A stretch of DNA of 64,000 nt from the NCBI RefSeq assembly GCF_004011505.1, contig NZ_SAUN01000001.1:4340001-4404000 (forward strand), given 5' to 3'. The stretch is from Nonomuraea polychroma. GTDB taxonomy: Bacteria; Actinomycetota; Actinomycetes; Streptosporangiales; Streptosporangiaceae. Position 1 is the stretch's first letter. Each line of letters starts with the position of its first letter. Positions 15,960-25,256 of this stretch are shown one piece after another. The notes beneath the pieces were generated by a model. It did not search any database. It saw only the letters and a list, made by a program, of their open reading frames with translations, and had not been told where the DNA came from. The position numbers and the translations under genes were made by a program.

Positions 15960-18823
15960 GCGATGCCTTGGAGCTGGTTACGAGAGGTAATGCCGAGCTT
16001 GGCGAAGACCTTCCGAAGGTGGTATTCGACGGTGCGAGGGCTGACGTACACGTGAGCGGCGATCTCCTTGTTCGTCATGCCCTGACGGGCCAGCCGCACG
16101 ATCTGCTTTTCCTGCGGCGTGAGCTGGTCGACGGTTTCGACCGTACGCCTGCTGGCCATCTCTCCGGTCGCCACCAGCTCGCGCTCCGCCCGGCCGGCGA
16201 ACCCGTCCATGCCCATGGCCATGAACAGCTCGTAGGCGGTGCGCAACTGCTCGCGCGCGTCGAGCCGGCGGCGCTCGCGGCGCAGCCATTCGCCGTAGAC
16301 CAGGTGGGAGCGGGCGAGGTCGACGCGCATGCGGGTCCGCCGAAGCCGGTCGATAGCCGCGCGGTAGAGGTCTTCGGCTTCGTCGCCTTGGCTGAGCAGC
16401 GCCCGCGACCGGGCCTCGACCCCGAGAGCCCAGTCGGTTCCGCTCGCCTGAGTGGTCGCGACGAGTTGCTCGAGCGCTCGGGCGGCGAGCTCGCGCTCGC
16501 CGCTGTAGACCGCCGCCTCGACGAGCTCGGCCGGCGCCCAATGTGCCGCGGCACCCGGCGAGGGGTGGTACGCGCAGGCGCGTTCGGCGGCCGCCCGGGC
16601 TTCCTCGTGCCGGCCGAGGCCGTTGTGGAGAACGGCTCTCAGCCACTGGCTGACTGACACGGTGGATCCCTCGCCGTGGGATGCCGCCTCGCTCATCAGG
16701 GCATCGGCCAGGTGTTCCGTCTCGGCCTGCTGTCCCCGCCACGCTGCCACAGCGAGGGCGCCGCCCCCCGGCCCGTGGTATCCGAAGCAGGTCCGGACAC
16801 CGGTCGCGGCGACGAGCGTCTGTATCTCCTCGTTCACCGACGCCGCCTCGTCCAGTTCGCCCTCGAAGGTGAGCCGTATGAGACGCGTGCACCACGCCAG
16901 GGGCAGCAGGGCGAGCGCGCCGGTGTCACGGACGAGACGGACGTGACGATCCGCCAGTTCGCGACTCGACCTGTCGTCCCACAGGGCCACGGCGATGATG
17001 TGGGCGGCCCATAGCCAGCGGGACTCCTCCGCGGCGGAGATGTCCTCGGTCAAGAAGAAGGCCAAGGCCCGCCGCATGGCCGGTGCCGCGCTCCGCGCGT
17101 CCTCCGTGAAGTGCCGGCCCAGGGCGTCGAGGAGGAGATCCGCGACCCGGGGGGTGGCGGGTGCGGGTGGCGCCGCACGGGTGGCCGCCGCGACGTCCAC
17201 GAGGCCGGGGCCCTCGTCCGGGAGGGCGCAGATCGCGGCGGACAACGCTTGCAGATACGTGTCGCGAGCCAGTCCGGTGTCCAGGGGCTCGAACCGTCCG
17301 GCGGCCTTGAGCAGCATCGGCACGGCGGATCTGCCGGGATTCGAGGCGCTCGCGATCTCGGCGTGCAGGAGTTCCGCGTGGGCCAGTCGCAACTCGTCCA
17401 GCGGCCCGGCCTGGGCCGAGGCCAGCAGCACCAGGGCCGGCTCGGGGGCGCCGGCCAGGTGCTTGGCCCGTGCGGCGGCCAGCGCGCGCTCTGCCCGGCG
17501 CTGAGGGTCGGGCGTGAGCGCGGCCGCCCGCTCCAAGAAGGCGCCGACGGCCGCCAGGCCACCGCGCGCCTGCGCACGTGCGGCCGAGCGTTCGAGCTCC
17601 GCGGCGACCTCCTCGTCCGGCTGCGCGGTGCCGTGCGCGCGGTGCCAGGCACGCCGATCCGGATCGGCATCGGTCGCCTCCGCCAGCGCCAGGTGCACCC
17701 TCCGGCGTTCCTCCGGCAAGGCCGCCCGGTACACCGCTGAACGCGCCAGCGGATGCCGGAACCGCACGCGGACCCCGATGACGATCATGTCGTTCGCGGC
17801 GCCGATCACCGCCATACCGAGGCCGAGCCGCGCGGCCGCCCGCCAGACCAGCGCCGCGTCGCCGAGCGGGTCGGCGGCCGCCAGCAGCAACAGTCGCCGG
17901 GTGTGCGCGGGCATGCGTTCCAGCTGTCGCCGGAAGGCGTTCTCGATGCGGCCCGAAAGCGTCTGGGCTGTCGGCAGCCCGAACCCGCCCGCCAGTTCAG
18001 GACGGGTGAACTCACGCACCAGCTCCAGCAACGCCAGCGGGTTGCCACGGGCCTCGGCGGCCAGCCGATCCCGTACCTGCTCGTCCAGCGGGCCGGGGAC
18101 CATCGAGCGCAGGAGCGCCCGGGCATCGCCGGCGGACAGGCCCGCGACGTCCATCACCGGCAGCCCGGACAGCTGCTCCATCTCGTCGGCGCCGCGTACC
18201 GCGAACACGCAAGCCACGGATTCCGCGACCAGCCGGCGCGCGACGAAGGCGAGCACCTGCGCCGAGGCGTGGTCCAGCCATTGGGCATCGTCGATCACGC
18301 ACACCAGCGGACGCTCGTCGGCCGCCGCCGCGAGCAGGCTGAGGACGGCCAGGCCGAGAAGCAAGCGGTCCGGCGCCGGTCCGGCGCGTAGCCCGAACGC
18401 CGTGCCGAGCGCGTCGCGCTGTGGTCCCGGCAGGCCGTCCAGCAGGTCCAGCATCGGCGCGCAGAGCGAGTGCAGGGCCGCGAACGCGACCTCCATCTCC
18501 GACTGCACACCCGCGGCGCACACCACACGGCAACCAGAGGCCCTCTGGGTCAGGTGCTCCAGCAGCGCCGTCTTGCCCACTCCCGCCTCACCGCGCACCA
18601 CCAGCGCCCGGCTCTGGCCGACGCGAACCGCGGCGAGCAGCCGGTCGAGCGCCTCGCACTCGGCCTGCCGGCCCAGCAGGCCGGCCTTTGTGCCGGAACG
18701 GTGAACCCTGCCGGGCAGACTCCTGACGCTGCCCAACGTCGGCAGTCCTCCGCCGTGTCCGCCCACGTCCCCGAGAAGCTCGAGGCTCGACTTGCCAAGC
18801 ACCCCGGAATCACCCCCCACCAC
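15956..18823 (-). CDS. LAL-type LuxR regulator with AAA ATPase domain (first of three)
   Basis: A 955-residue large ATP-binding regulator of the LuxR family. Walker A GEAGVGKT is at residues 78-85, Walker B in LVCVIDDAQWLD near residue 165. A long TPR-like helical middle follows, and a C-terminal LuxR HTH starts at LTPQEKQIVRLARQG, with TVEYHLRKVFAKLGI. These are transcription activators, some of them responding to sugars or antibiotics signals. The GTG at 18823 gives a poorly conserved first 45 residues, so the true start may be inside. It is closely similar in layout to the protein at 29709-32522. Confidence 0.85.
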   Translation of the reverse strand: MVGGDSGVLGKSSLELLGDVGGHGGGLPTLGSVRSLPGRVHRSGTKAGLLGRQAECEALDRLLAAVRVGQSRALVVRGEAGVGKTALLEHLTQRASGCRVVCAAGVQSEMEVAFAALHSLCAPMLDLLDGLPGPQRDALGTAFGLRAGPAPDRLLLGLAVLSLLAAAADERPLVCVIDDAQWLDHASAQVLAFVARRLVAESVACVFAVRGADEMEQLSGLPVMDVAGLSAGDARALLRSMVPGPLDEQVRDRLAAEARGNPLALLELVREFTRPELAGGFGLPTAQTLSGRIENAFRRQLERMPAHTRRLLLLAAADPLGDAALVWRAAARLGLGMAVIGAANDMIVIGVRVRFRHPLARSAVYRAALPEERRRVHLALAEATDADPDRRAWHRAHGTAQPDEEVAAELERSAARAQARGGLAAVGAFLERAAALTPDPQRRAERALAAARAKHLAGAPEPALVLLASAQAGPLDELRLAHAELLHAEIASASNPGRSAVPMLLKAAGRFEPLDTGLARDTYLQALSAAICALPDEGPGLVDVAAATRAAPPAPATPRVADLLLDALGRHFTEDARSAAPAMRRALAFFLTEDISAAEESRWLWAAHIIAVALWDDRSSRELADRHVRLVRDTGALALLPLAWCTRLIRLTFEGELDEAASVNEEIQTLVAATGVRTCFGYHGPGGGALAVAAWRGQQAETEHLADALMSEAASHGEGSTVSVSQWLRAVLHNGLGRHEEARAAAERACAYHPSPGAAAHWAPAELVEAAVYSGERELAARALEQLVATTQASGTDWALGVEARSRALLSQGDEAEDLYRAAIDRLRRTRMRVDLARSHLVYGEWLRRERRRLDAREQLRTAYELFMAMGMDGFAGRAERELVATGEMASRRTVETVDQLTPQEKQIVRLARQGMTNKEIAAHVYVSPRTVEYHLRKVFAKLGITSRNQLQGIA

Positions 18824-18979
18824 ATCTCCCGAACCTTGACGTGTTCAAGAACGTACGAGTGGTTGAGGGGGGACTGCGTACGTAGGAGTACGTAATGGTG
18901 CGAGAACGTGCCCCGACGCCGTCCGTCCCCGGAGCCTGGCGGCCGGGCACGCGGGATCGGCGGCCGCCGCCCGCCCTCG

Positions 18980-21736
18980 TCAGAACGACCGTTCGGCCAT
19001 CATGGCGGCGAGTTCGCTGCGCGACTTTACCCCGACCTTCGGGTAGATCCGATAGAGGTGGGTGGTGACCGTGCGCGGAGACAGGAACAGCCGTTCGGCG
19101 ATCTCCCGGTTGCTCAGCCCGTCGGCCGCGAGCCGCGCGATCTGCTGCTCCTGCGGGGTCAGCGCGTCGATGGCGTCGATAGGCTTGCGCCGGGATTCGC
19201 CCGTGGCCCGCAGCTCGGCCCGTGCCCGTTCCGCCCACGGCGCCGCCCCCAGCGCGTCGAACGCGGCGGCCGCGGCGCGCAGCAGCGGCCGCGACTCCGC
19301 CGCCTGGCGTTGCCGGCGCAGCCATCCGCCGTACGTGAGCTGCAGGCGTGCCCGCTCGAACGGCCAGTCACGCAGGTCCGCGGCGATCGCGGCCTCGTAC
19401 GCCGCCGCGTCGTCGGCCAGCACGGCTTCCGCGTAACGGAGCCCCGTGAGGAGGACGGGCAAGCGGCTCTGCGCGGCGATCGGGGTCAGCTCGGCCACCA
19501 CGACGCCGACCTCGTCGAGCGCGCCGCAGTACACCGCCGCCTCGGCCAGGTGCCCGACAAGGTGGAAGCGCAGGTATGGGTGGTACGCGATGTCGCCTGC
19601 GTCGAACACCCGATACAGATGACTGAACGCCTCCTCGAACCGGCCGGAGGCGAGCGCGTTGATGCCGCGGATGCGTTGCGTCAGCGACAACATCGCATGC
19701 ATGCCGGCCGTGAGCATCGTCTTCTCGCTGACATCCGCGATCTCGGTGGCGATCTCCTCGTTGCCGCGCAGCGCCTCGGCCATGCCCAGCTGGAGCCGGG
19801 CCTGCAGTGCCCAGACCGGCGCCCGGGTCTCGGTGGCCAGCGCCACGCACTCCGCCGCGGCCGACACGGCGGCCCTCGCGTCGCCGGCGGCGGCCGCGTT
19901 GTAGGCCAGGCTCGTGAGGGTCTGCGTCAGCATGCCGATCCGGCCTTGTGCCCGCAGCGCGTCCGCGCTCGCCTGCAGGAACGTGTTCGACAGGGCGTAC
20001 GCGCCCAGCGCCGACGCCGCGAAGCCAAGGTCGCGCTGCTGCGGCGGGGTCAGGTCCAGCCGGGACCGCAACGCCGTCAATCCCTCGAGGCAGGACGCGC
20101 CGCGCTCGACGGGGGCGACCTGGGCCAGCGCGCAGAGCACCCGGGTGTCATCTTCCGGTGCGTCGATCTGCTCCGCGACGTGCACGAACCGGAGCCTGAT
20201 GAGGTCGTCGGGGTTGGACCAGTAGAACCTCAGGCAAATACTGGTCAGAGCCTCAAGGGCCAGCTCGATGTCACCGGCGCGCCGGATGGTGTCAATGAGC
20301 TCGATGTAGACGCCCAGCCGCGCGCTGCCGGTCCAGCCGCTGCCGAGATACGTCTCGCGATACCAGGACAGCCGCGCCAGGTCCGCCGGGCGCAGCTGGG
20401 TCTCGTCCACCAATTCGAGCAGGCGGCGTGCCGCATTGGCGTCGCCTTGCTCATCTGCCGTCGTCGCGGCCCACAACAGCCGGCTGCCGCGCTCCTGCGG
20501 GTCCTCGCTCAGCTGCGCCGCCCGCTCCATCGCGGCCAGCGCGATCTCCGCGGCCTGCGCGTAGCGGGCCCGGATGGCCACGGCGGCCAGATCCGCGGCG
20601 AGGTTCTCGTCGGGGCCGGTCGCCGCGGCCGCGCGGTGCCACAACCGCCGATTGTCGTCAGCCACGACCGCTGCGAGGCAGGCGTGCGCCCGCCGCCGCT
20701 GCGCCGCGCTCGCCGACTGCTGCAGGGCCGAGCGCAACAGCGGGTGCCGGAACCGCAACCGGTATTGCTCGTCCACGCTGACCAGCCGGCTGACCACGGC
20801 CGGCTGCATGTCGTCGGCCGTGACCGGCCGATCTTCGAACTGGGATGCCGCCGCGAGCATCTCATCGAGGTCGTCGCCATCGTCCAACGCCGCCACGAGC
20901 AGCAGCGCGCGCGTCGCCGCAGGCAGTTCGCCGACCAGTCCGGCGAACGTCCGCTCCACCCGGGTGCTCAGCGGAAGGCGTGACGGCAGCAGCGCGGCGC
21001 CGCCGGAGCGGGCGGCCAGTCCGCCGAGCTCGACCAGTCCGAGGGGGTTGCCCGCCGACACGGCGAGCACGCGTGCGCGCAGGGCGGGCGAGAGACCGGG
21101 CGCGACCTGGTCGAGCAAGGTCCCGGCAGGATCGGCTTCCAGCGGCTCGAGCCGCAGCTCCGGCAGCGCGGCGGCGGCGAGGAGCCGGTCGACGTCCTCG
21201 CCGTCGCGCGCTGTCAGCACGAGCGCGACCGGGTCGGACTCCAGGCGCCGGGCGACGAAGGCCAGCACCTCCCAGCTCGCCCGGTCCAGCCAGTGGGCGT
21301 CCTCCACGGCCAGCAGGACCGGCTCCTCCAGACCGCCGAGCAGGTCGAGCACCTCGACGCCGACCCGGAACGGCGACTCGCCCTCGACCGCGCCGAACTC
21401 CGGCCGCAGCCGGCGGAACAGGTGCCCGACCCCGGCGTACGGCAGCTGCACCTCGGCCTGCACGCCCACGGTGGTCAGCGCCCGCATCCCGCGGACCTCG
21501 GCCAGCGCGCAGGCTTCCCGCCACAGCACGGACTTGCCGATCCCGGCCTCGCCCCGCACCACAAGTGCGCCACCGCGGTGCTGCGTGGCCTCATCCAGCA
21601 CGGCGGTCAGCGCCTGGATCTGCGCCGCCCGCCCGACGATCACCCGGGGCCCCCGCCTGGCGCGCGCCGGACCGATCCTTGCGGCCGTCCCACCCCTCTG
21701 GCCACGCCCACCCCTTCCATCTGACGCGAGAATCAT
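18980..21736 (-). CDS. LAL-type LuxR regulator with AAA ATPase domain (second of three)
   Basis: A 918-residue LAL regulator. Walker A GEAGIGKS is at residues 62-69, Walker B in LLAVEDAHWLD near 140, and the C-terminal HTH reads LTPQEQQIARLAADG and SPRTVTTHLYRIYPK. It is more diverged from the other two and its HTH ends in SRSELAAMMAERSF. The first 30 residues are Arg/Gly-rich and may not be translated; a GTG before IVGRAAQIQAL would be a good alternative start. It follows its neighbour in the same direction after a gap of 156 bases that holds no gene. Confidence 0.83.
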   Translation of the reverse strand: MILASDGRGGRGQRGGTAARIGPARARRGPRVIVGRAAQIQALTAVLDEATQHRGGALVVRGEAGIGKSVLWREACALAEVRGMRALTTVGVQAEVQLPYAGVGHLFRRLRPEFGAVEGESPFRVGVEVLDLLGGLEEPVLLAVEDAHWLDRASWEVLAFVARRLESDPVALVLTARDGEDVDRLLAAAALPELRLEPLEADPAGTLLDQVAPGLSPALRARVLAVSAGNPLGLVELGGLAARSGGAALLPSRLPLSTRVERTFAGLVGELPAATRALLLVAALDDGDDLDEMLAAASQFEDRPVTADDMQPAVVSRLVSVDEQYRLRFRHPLLRSALQQSASAAQRRRAHACLAAVVADDNRRLWHRAAAATGPDENLAADLAAVAIRARYAQAAEIALAAMERAAQLSEDPQERGSRLLWAATTADEQGDANAARRLLELVDETQLRPADLARLSWYRETYLGSGWTGSARLGVYIELIDTIRRAGDIELALEALTSICLRFYWSNPDDLIRLRFVHVAEQIDAPEDDTRVLCALAQVAPVERGASCLEGLTALRSRLDLTPPQQRDLGFAASALGAYALSNTFLQASADALRAQGRIGMLTQTLTSLAYNAAAAGDARAAVSAAAECVALATETRAPVWALQARLQLGMAEALRGNEEIATEIADVSEKTMLTAGMHAMLSLTQRIRGINALASGRFEEAFSHLYRVFDAGDIAYHPYLRFHLVGHLAEAAVYCGALDEVGVVVAELTPIAAQSRLPVLLTGLRYAEAVLADDAAAYEAAIAADLRDWPFERARLQLTYGGWLRRQRQAAESRPLLRAAAAAFDALGAAPWAERARAELRATGESRRKPIDAIDALTPQEQQIARLAADGLSNREIAERLFLSPRTVTTHLYRIYPKVGVKSRSELAAMMAERSF

Positions 21737-21980
21737 TCATCAGATGCAAGGAGCGGTGCAACACGAGCAGGTCACGCGGTATCTGGCAGCCCCCTGGGCC
21801 GCCGAGGATCGGCGCCGACGTCGTCGACTACGCGCGGGTTGTGGCCTCGTTCGCGGTGGTGCCGCCGGCCGGGCTCAGGGTTGACAGGGCGACACGTGGG
21901 TGGAGCATCCGGCTGTTCCGGTCACCCGCGGGATACGGTGACGTCGGCCTTCTCCATGGGCTGTGCGGGTGATTCGATGA
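21737..21980. other. gene-poor stretch after the LAL regulator start
   Basis: Between the start of the second LAL gene and the small ORF I see no convincing reading frame, RNA or repeat. Together with the neighbouring remnants it looks like a site of past deletion. Confidence 0.4.
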
Positions 21981-22061
21981 TCACAGGGCGCAGCCGTTAC
22001 GCGGTCCGGCGTTCTCCGTTGCGCCGCCGTACCGGCTGGTGGCGGGCTGGTCGTCGGTCAT
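21981..22061 (-). CDS. 26-residue small ORF with strong ribosome site
   Basis: ATG 22061 is preceded by GGAAAGGAG at 7 bases spacing, but the frame closes after 26 polar residues (MTDDQPATSRYGGATE at the start). It may be a real small protein or the start of a gene whose body was deleted, as with the remnant just upstream. Confidence 0.3.
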   Translation of the reverse strand: MTDDQPATSRYGGATENAGPRNGCAL

Positions 22062-22101
22062 GTACCGGCTCCTTTCCAGGGAGAAGATGGTCATCGGAAG
22101 A

Positions 22102-22281
22102 TCACGTTGAGGGCGGTGACGAGCACCAGGGAGATTCCCGCAAGCTTCGCCGGCGCCTGGTACCAGGGCAGTCGTCCAGCACCTTGCGGGCGCCGTCGAA
22201 GCCCAGCTCATACAGGAGGGGCGGCTTCGATGTCGCCTCCGCCAGCTCCCACGCGACCGGCTCCAGGATGTGTCTGCTCAT
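22102..22281 (-). pseudogene. N-terminal remnant of an alpha/beta hydrolase
   Basis: ATG 22281 opens a 59-codon frame whose first about 37 residues (MSRHILEPVAWELAEATSKP, then PLLYELGFDGARKVLD) match the start of a common family of actinobacterial alpha/beta hydrolases. The rest of the hydrolase is missing. In the next frame the sequence continues as LPWYQAPAKLAGISLV and ends in a hydrophobic tail, resembling the C-terminus of an unrelated membrane protein. This looks like a deletion that fused two gene ends. Confidence 0.5.
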
Positions 22282-22342
22282 GATGTCTTTCCTTCGCTCG
22301 TGATTTCACAGTGCGTTGTTTCTCGGCAGAGGTCGCCGATGC

Positions 22343-23395
22343 TCACCGGCGCGACTCGGGTGGCACGTATTCGAAGGTGAGCCCGGCCGTGGTGCCGTCT
22401 TCGTCGGGCATCCGCATCAGGGCCTCGGCTTGCGCCTTGAGCGCGAACATGGTGCCGGTGGCGACCCCGAGCTGCTTCGGGCTGCCGTTGAAGGCCTGTT
22501 CGAGCTGGTTCAGGAGGGCGCAGTAGGTGTGGTTGAACTCTTCCTGGGCCGTGCGGATGGCGCTGCCCGCAGCGTAGTCGGACAGACGCGGGTTGGGCCG
22601 CATCGGGCGCACGGCGGCCAGGTTCACCAGGACCTCCTCGCCGGTGGGCCCGGACTGCGGGGTGTCGCCCCGCCGGTACCGCCGACCGGCCCTGAGTTCC
22701 TGGAAGCGGTAGTAGTGCGCGACCTCCTCCCGATCGGGGTGGAAGACGTCCTGGTCACCGTCCCAGACCTCACCGTGGGAGGTGCCTTCGCCCTGTTCGA
22801 CGATCTCCCCCAGCGCCCCCAGAGCGGACTCCAGATCCTCGACCGCGAACAGCGCTCCTGCCGTGTGCCGGAAATGGGCGCCGCTCACCTGGCGAGCCGG
22901 ATCGCCGCAGAAGACCTCGCGCTCGCCGAGCCGGTCGCACAGATCGCGCAGGCCCTGCTCGACCGCGTCGTAGAACTGCCCGATCGTCTCGTAGCCGTCG
23001 CCCTCGGCCGGAGCGCCGGGCGGCGCCGGCCGTTCCAGGCGCAGGAACATCTCCAGCGCTTCGGCGCCGAACGGCAGCAGCGACAGCTCCAGCTCACCGT
23101 GGGGCAGCCGCCGGGGATACGGCGGCAACATCTCCGGCGTGTCCAGCCGCGGCCGGCCGCCGACGGCGTTGAGCAGGTTGGCGGCCAGCGCCAGGTGCAG
23201 CATCTCTTCGACGAAGACGGTGCTCACCAATTCGACGGCATCCGGATTCCGTTCCGGGTCGAGCGAGTACAGCGCGCACAGGTACGGCGGCAAGGTCGCG
23301 TGTTCCAGCTCGATCGCCCACTGAAGGTGCTCACGAAGGCTGTCGAGGGTGTCGATCCGTGCGGCAGCAGGTCGCTGTGGTTCAAGGTATGTCAT
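22343..23395 (-). CDS. ferritin-like (VioB-type domain) protein
   Basis: A 350-residue protein with the Ferritin-like domain seen in the iminophenylpyruvate dimer synthase VioB and in many uncharacterised actinobacterial proteins. Metal-ligand helices are visible: HLQWAIELEHATLPPYLCAL (Glu and His, residues about 23-42), VFVEEMLHLALAANLLNAVGG (ExxH, about 60-80), then REEVAHYYRF and a late EEFNHTYCALLNQLEQAF. A di-iron or heme-free oxidase role is plausible; the substrate is unknown. No SigJ-type site is visible upstream. Confidence 0.75.
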   Translation of the reverse strand: MTYLEPQRPAAARIDTLDSLREHLQWAIELEHATLPPYLCALYSLDPERNPDAVELVSTVFVEEMLHLALAANLLNAVGGRPRLDTPEMLPPYPRRLPHGELELSLLPFGAEALEMFLRLERPAPPGAPAEGDGYETIGQFYDAVEQGLRDLCDRLGEREVFCGDPARQVSGAHFRHTAGALFAVEDLESALGALGEIVEQGEGTSHGEVWDGDQDVFHPDREEVAHYYRFQELRAGRRYRRGDTPQSGPTGEEVLVNLAAVRPMRPNPRLSDYAAGSAIRTAQEEFNHTYCALLNQLEQAFNGSPKQLGVATGTMFALKAQAEALMRMPDEDGTTAGLTFEYVPPESRR

Positions 23396-23617
23396 GAGTC
23401 TCCTGCCTCGGTTGTCGGAAGGAGCGTTTCGCCTCGCCCTCGGTCCTGAGCTCGTACGCGGCTCGAGTGGAGGTCCGGCAGACCGGCTGACCGCGCGAAT
23501 TCAGGCGCGCGGAGATCTGGCGGCGCTCCGGACTCGCCGGGCGGGTACTCGACAGACCACGGTCATCGCGTGCGCCCCTTTTGGGATGACGGGCTGATCT
23601 GAGGTGAGGGTCTGCTG

Positions 23618-24351
23618 CTACTGAGCGGCGGTCTTGAGCCAGTCGCGGTAGCGGATCTGGCCGAAGGTGGCGCCGTCACCGGGCACCAGCGTGCGCTCGC
23701 CCGGCACGCTGCCGAAGTAGCGCGCCTGCGGGTCGGTGACCACCTCGCGCGAGTCGCCCCAGGCGGCCAGGGCCTCGCGGAAGAACTCGTCCATCCGGAA
23801 CTGCTCCGGCCCTGCCACCTCCACCCTGCCGTTCAGCGGCGACCCCACCGCGGTCCGGCCGACCGCCTGGGCCACGTCGTCGCCAGCCATGGGCTGGAAG
23901 CGCACGGGCGCCATGTGCACCTTGCCATCGACCGTGGCCTCGTCCGCGATGGCGCGGGCGAACTCGAAGAACTGCGTCGCGTGCACGAGCGAGAACGGGA
24001 TGGACGACTTCTCGATCAGCTGCTCCTGAGCGATCTTCGCCGCGAAGTAGCCGTTCTCCGGCATCCGCTCGGTGCCCACGATTGACACCGCGACGTGGTG
24101 GCCGACCCCTGCCGCCGCCTCCGCCGCCAGCAGATTACGGGTGGAGGTCTCGAAGAACTCCAGCACCGCGGCCCGCTCGAACGACGGGGAGTTCGACACG
24201 TCGACCACCACCTGCGCGCCCGCCCTTCGCCGGTGAGGGTGTTGACTCCGGTGTTCGGCGCTGCCGCCACCGCCTCGTGACCATGCTCAGCCAACTTCGT
24301 CACGAGCTTCGACCCGATCAGACCCGTCCCGCCGATAACCACGATCTTCAT
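23618..24351 (-). pseudogene. NmrA/NAD(P)-binding SDR family protein, frameshifted
   Basis: The gene starts at ATG 24351 with a Rossmann motif KIVVIGGTGLIGSKLVTKL and runs to NTLTGEG. Around position 24222-24235 the frame breaks and a short stretch of about five expected codons is missing. The protein then continues in the next frame as AGAQVVVDVSNSPSF to a normal C-terminus (YRDWLKTAAQ), about 245 residues in total. Intact relatives are atypical SDRs acting as NADPH sensors or reductases. Upstream promoter site H is intact. A sequencing error cannot be excluded. Confidence 0.7.
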
Positions 24352-24405
24352 GAGCAAGCCCTCCTGTCCGCCGGGGGTACCTGTTACCAACCGGTCGCCA
24401 GCTAA

Positions 24406-24432
24406 GACCGGACATCCTCCGGACTCGTGACA
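24406..24432 (-). promoter_or_regulatory. SigJ/ECF41-type promoter, site H
   Basis: On the minus strand TGTCACG (one base off), 14 bases, CCGGTC followed by TTAGCTGG. It ends 54 bases before the start of the frameshifted NmrA-like gene. Confidence 0.55.
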
Positions 24433-24504
24433 GGTGCCGCGAAATTTTCTTTTCACGCTGCAGAGGACTCCCGCCCCCGAGGGGTGGACACCGCAGGCGG
24501 ATGG

Positions 24505-24792
24505 TCAGGCCGTGGCCCGCCGTTCGCGGGCGCGTAGCCGGCGGCGTTCTGCTGGGGTGGTGCCGCCCCACATGCCGTCCGGTTCGCCGGTGGTCAGGGC
24601 CCAGTCGAGGCAGTTCTGCCTTACTGGGCAGGCCTGGCAGATGCGCCGTGCCTGATCATCGGGTTGCCTGGGGTGGTCGTCCCAGGTGATCGGGAAGAAC
24701 AGGCCGGGGTCCGCGTCCTGGCAGGCGGCCCGGGTCGACCAGCGCAGAGGGGATCGCGGGGCGTAGTGCTGGTGAGTCTGTTGGATAGTCAT
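24505..24792 (-). CDS. WhiB-family iron-sulfur transcription regulator
   Basis: A 95-residue Wbl protein. Four cysteines (C24, C52, C55, C61) in the C-Xn-C-X2-C-X5-C arrangement ligate a 4Fe-4S cluster; the following turn is GMWGG (usually GVWGG), then a basic C-terminal DNA-contacting tail RRRLRARERR. Wbl proteins bind the primary sigma factor and respond to oxygen, NO or redox state. ATG 24792 has AGGTGG 6 bases upstream; GTG 24801 is an alternative. It lies 49 bases after the STAS gene, in the same direction. Confidence 0.88.
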   Translation of the reverse strand: MTIQQTHQHYAPRSPLRWSTRAACQDADPGLFFPITWDDHPRQPDDQARRICQACPVRQNCLDWALTTGEPDGMWGGTTPAERRRLRARERRATA

Positions 24793-24841
24793 GATCGCCA
24801 CCTGGTGAACGAGGGTGCATGGGTCGACATGGGGGCTGGCT

Positions 24842-25252
24842 TCAGCTGATCCGGGCGACGGTCAGAACGGCGGCGAGGGCCTGGTCGACCGTGTTGTACA
24901 CGGGCAGAAGCGCGTGAATCCGGACAATCTCCAGCAGACGGGCGGGGGCGCCACGGGCACCCGCCAGACGTACGCCCGCGTCCTCGGCGGCGGCCCGGCG
25001 AGCGCTGGATATCAGGACTCGCAGGCCGGAGCAGTCCAGGAAGGACAGCTCGGTCAGGTCGAAGACCACATGGTCGCCGGGTCGCCGGACGCGGTTGATG
25101 TAGTGGGCCAGCCGGCCGCTGGTGGTGAGGTCGGCCTCACCCCCGACCGCGATCAGGCACGTGCCGGGAAGATGCTGATGCCTCAGTGTCAGCGACGTGG
25201 TGGAGGCCTTCGCGGGGCTGGCCGAGGGCTTGAGGTGCCGGGAGGTGACCAT
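24842..25252 (-). CDS. STAS-domain anti-anti-sigma factor
   Basis: A 136-residue STAS protein of the SpoIIAA/RsbV type, which frees a sigma factor by binding its anti-sigma kinase when unphosphorylated. The phosphorylatable Ser is S75 in FLDCSGLRVL. The preceding strand VVFDLTELSFLD is canonical. It starts 4 bases after the haloalkane-dehalogenase-like gene, so it is the third gene of the operon driven from promoter site I. Confidence 0.85.
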   Translation of the reverse strand: MVTSRHLKPSASPAKASTTSLTLRHQHLPGTCLIAVGGEADLTTSGRLAHYINRVRRPGDHVVFDLTELSFLDCSGLRVLISSARRAAAEDAGVRLAGARGAPARLLEIVRIHALLPVYNTVDQALAAVLTVARIS

Positions 25253-25256
25253 GCGA

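Noticed and set aside
23470..23570. Minus-strand TGTCGAG with CCGGAG upstream of the ferritin-like gene
   Set aside because: Both boxes are degenerate and the spacing is off.
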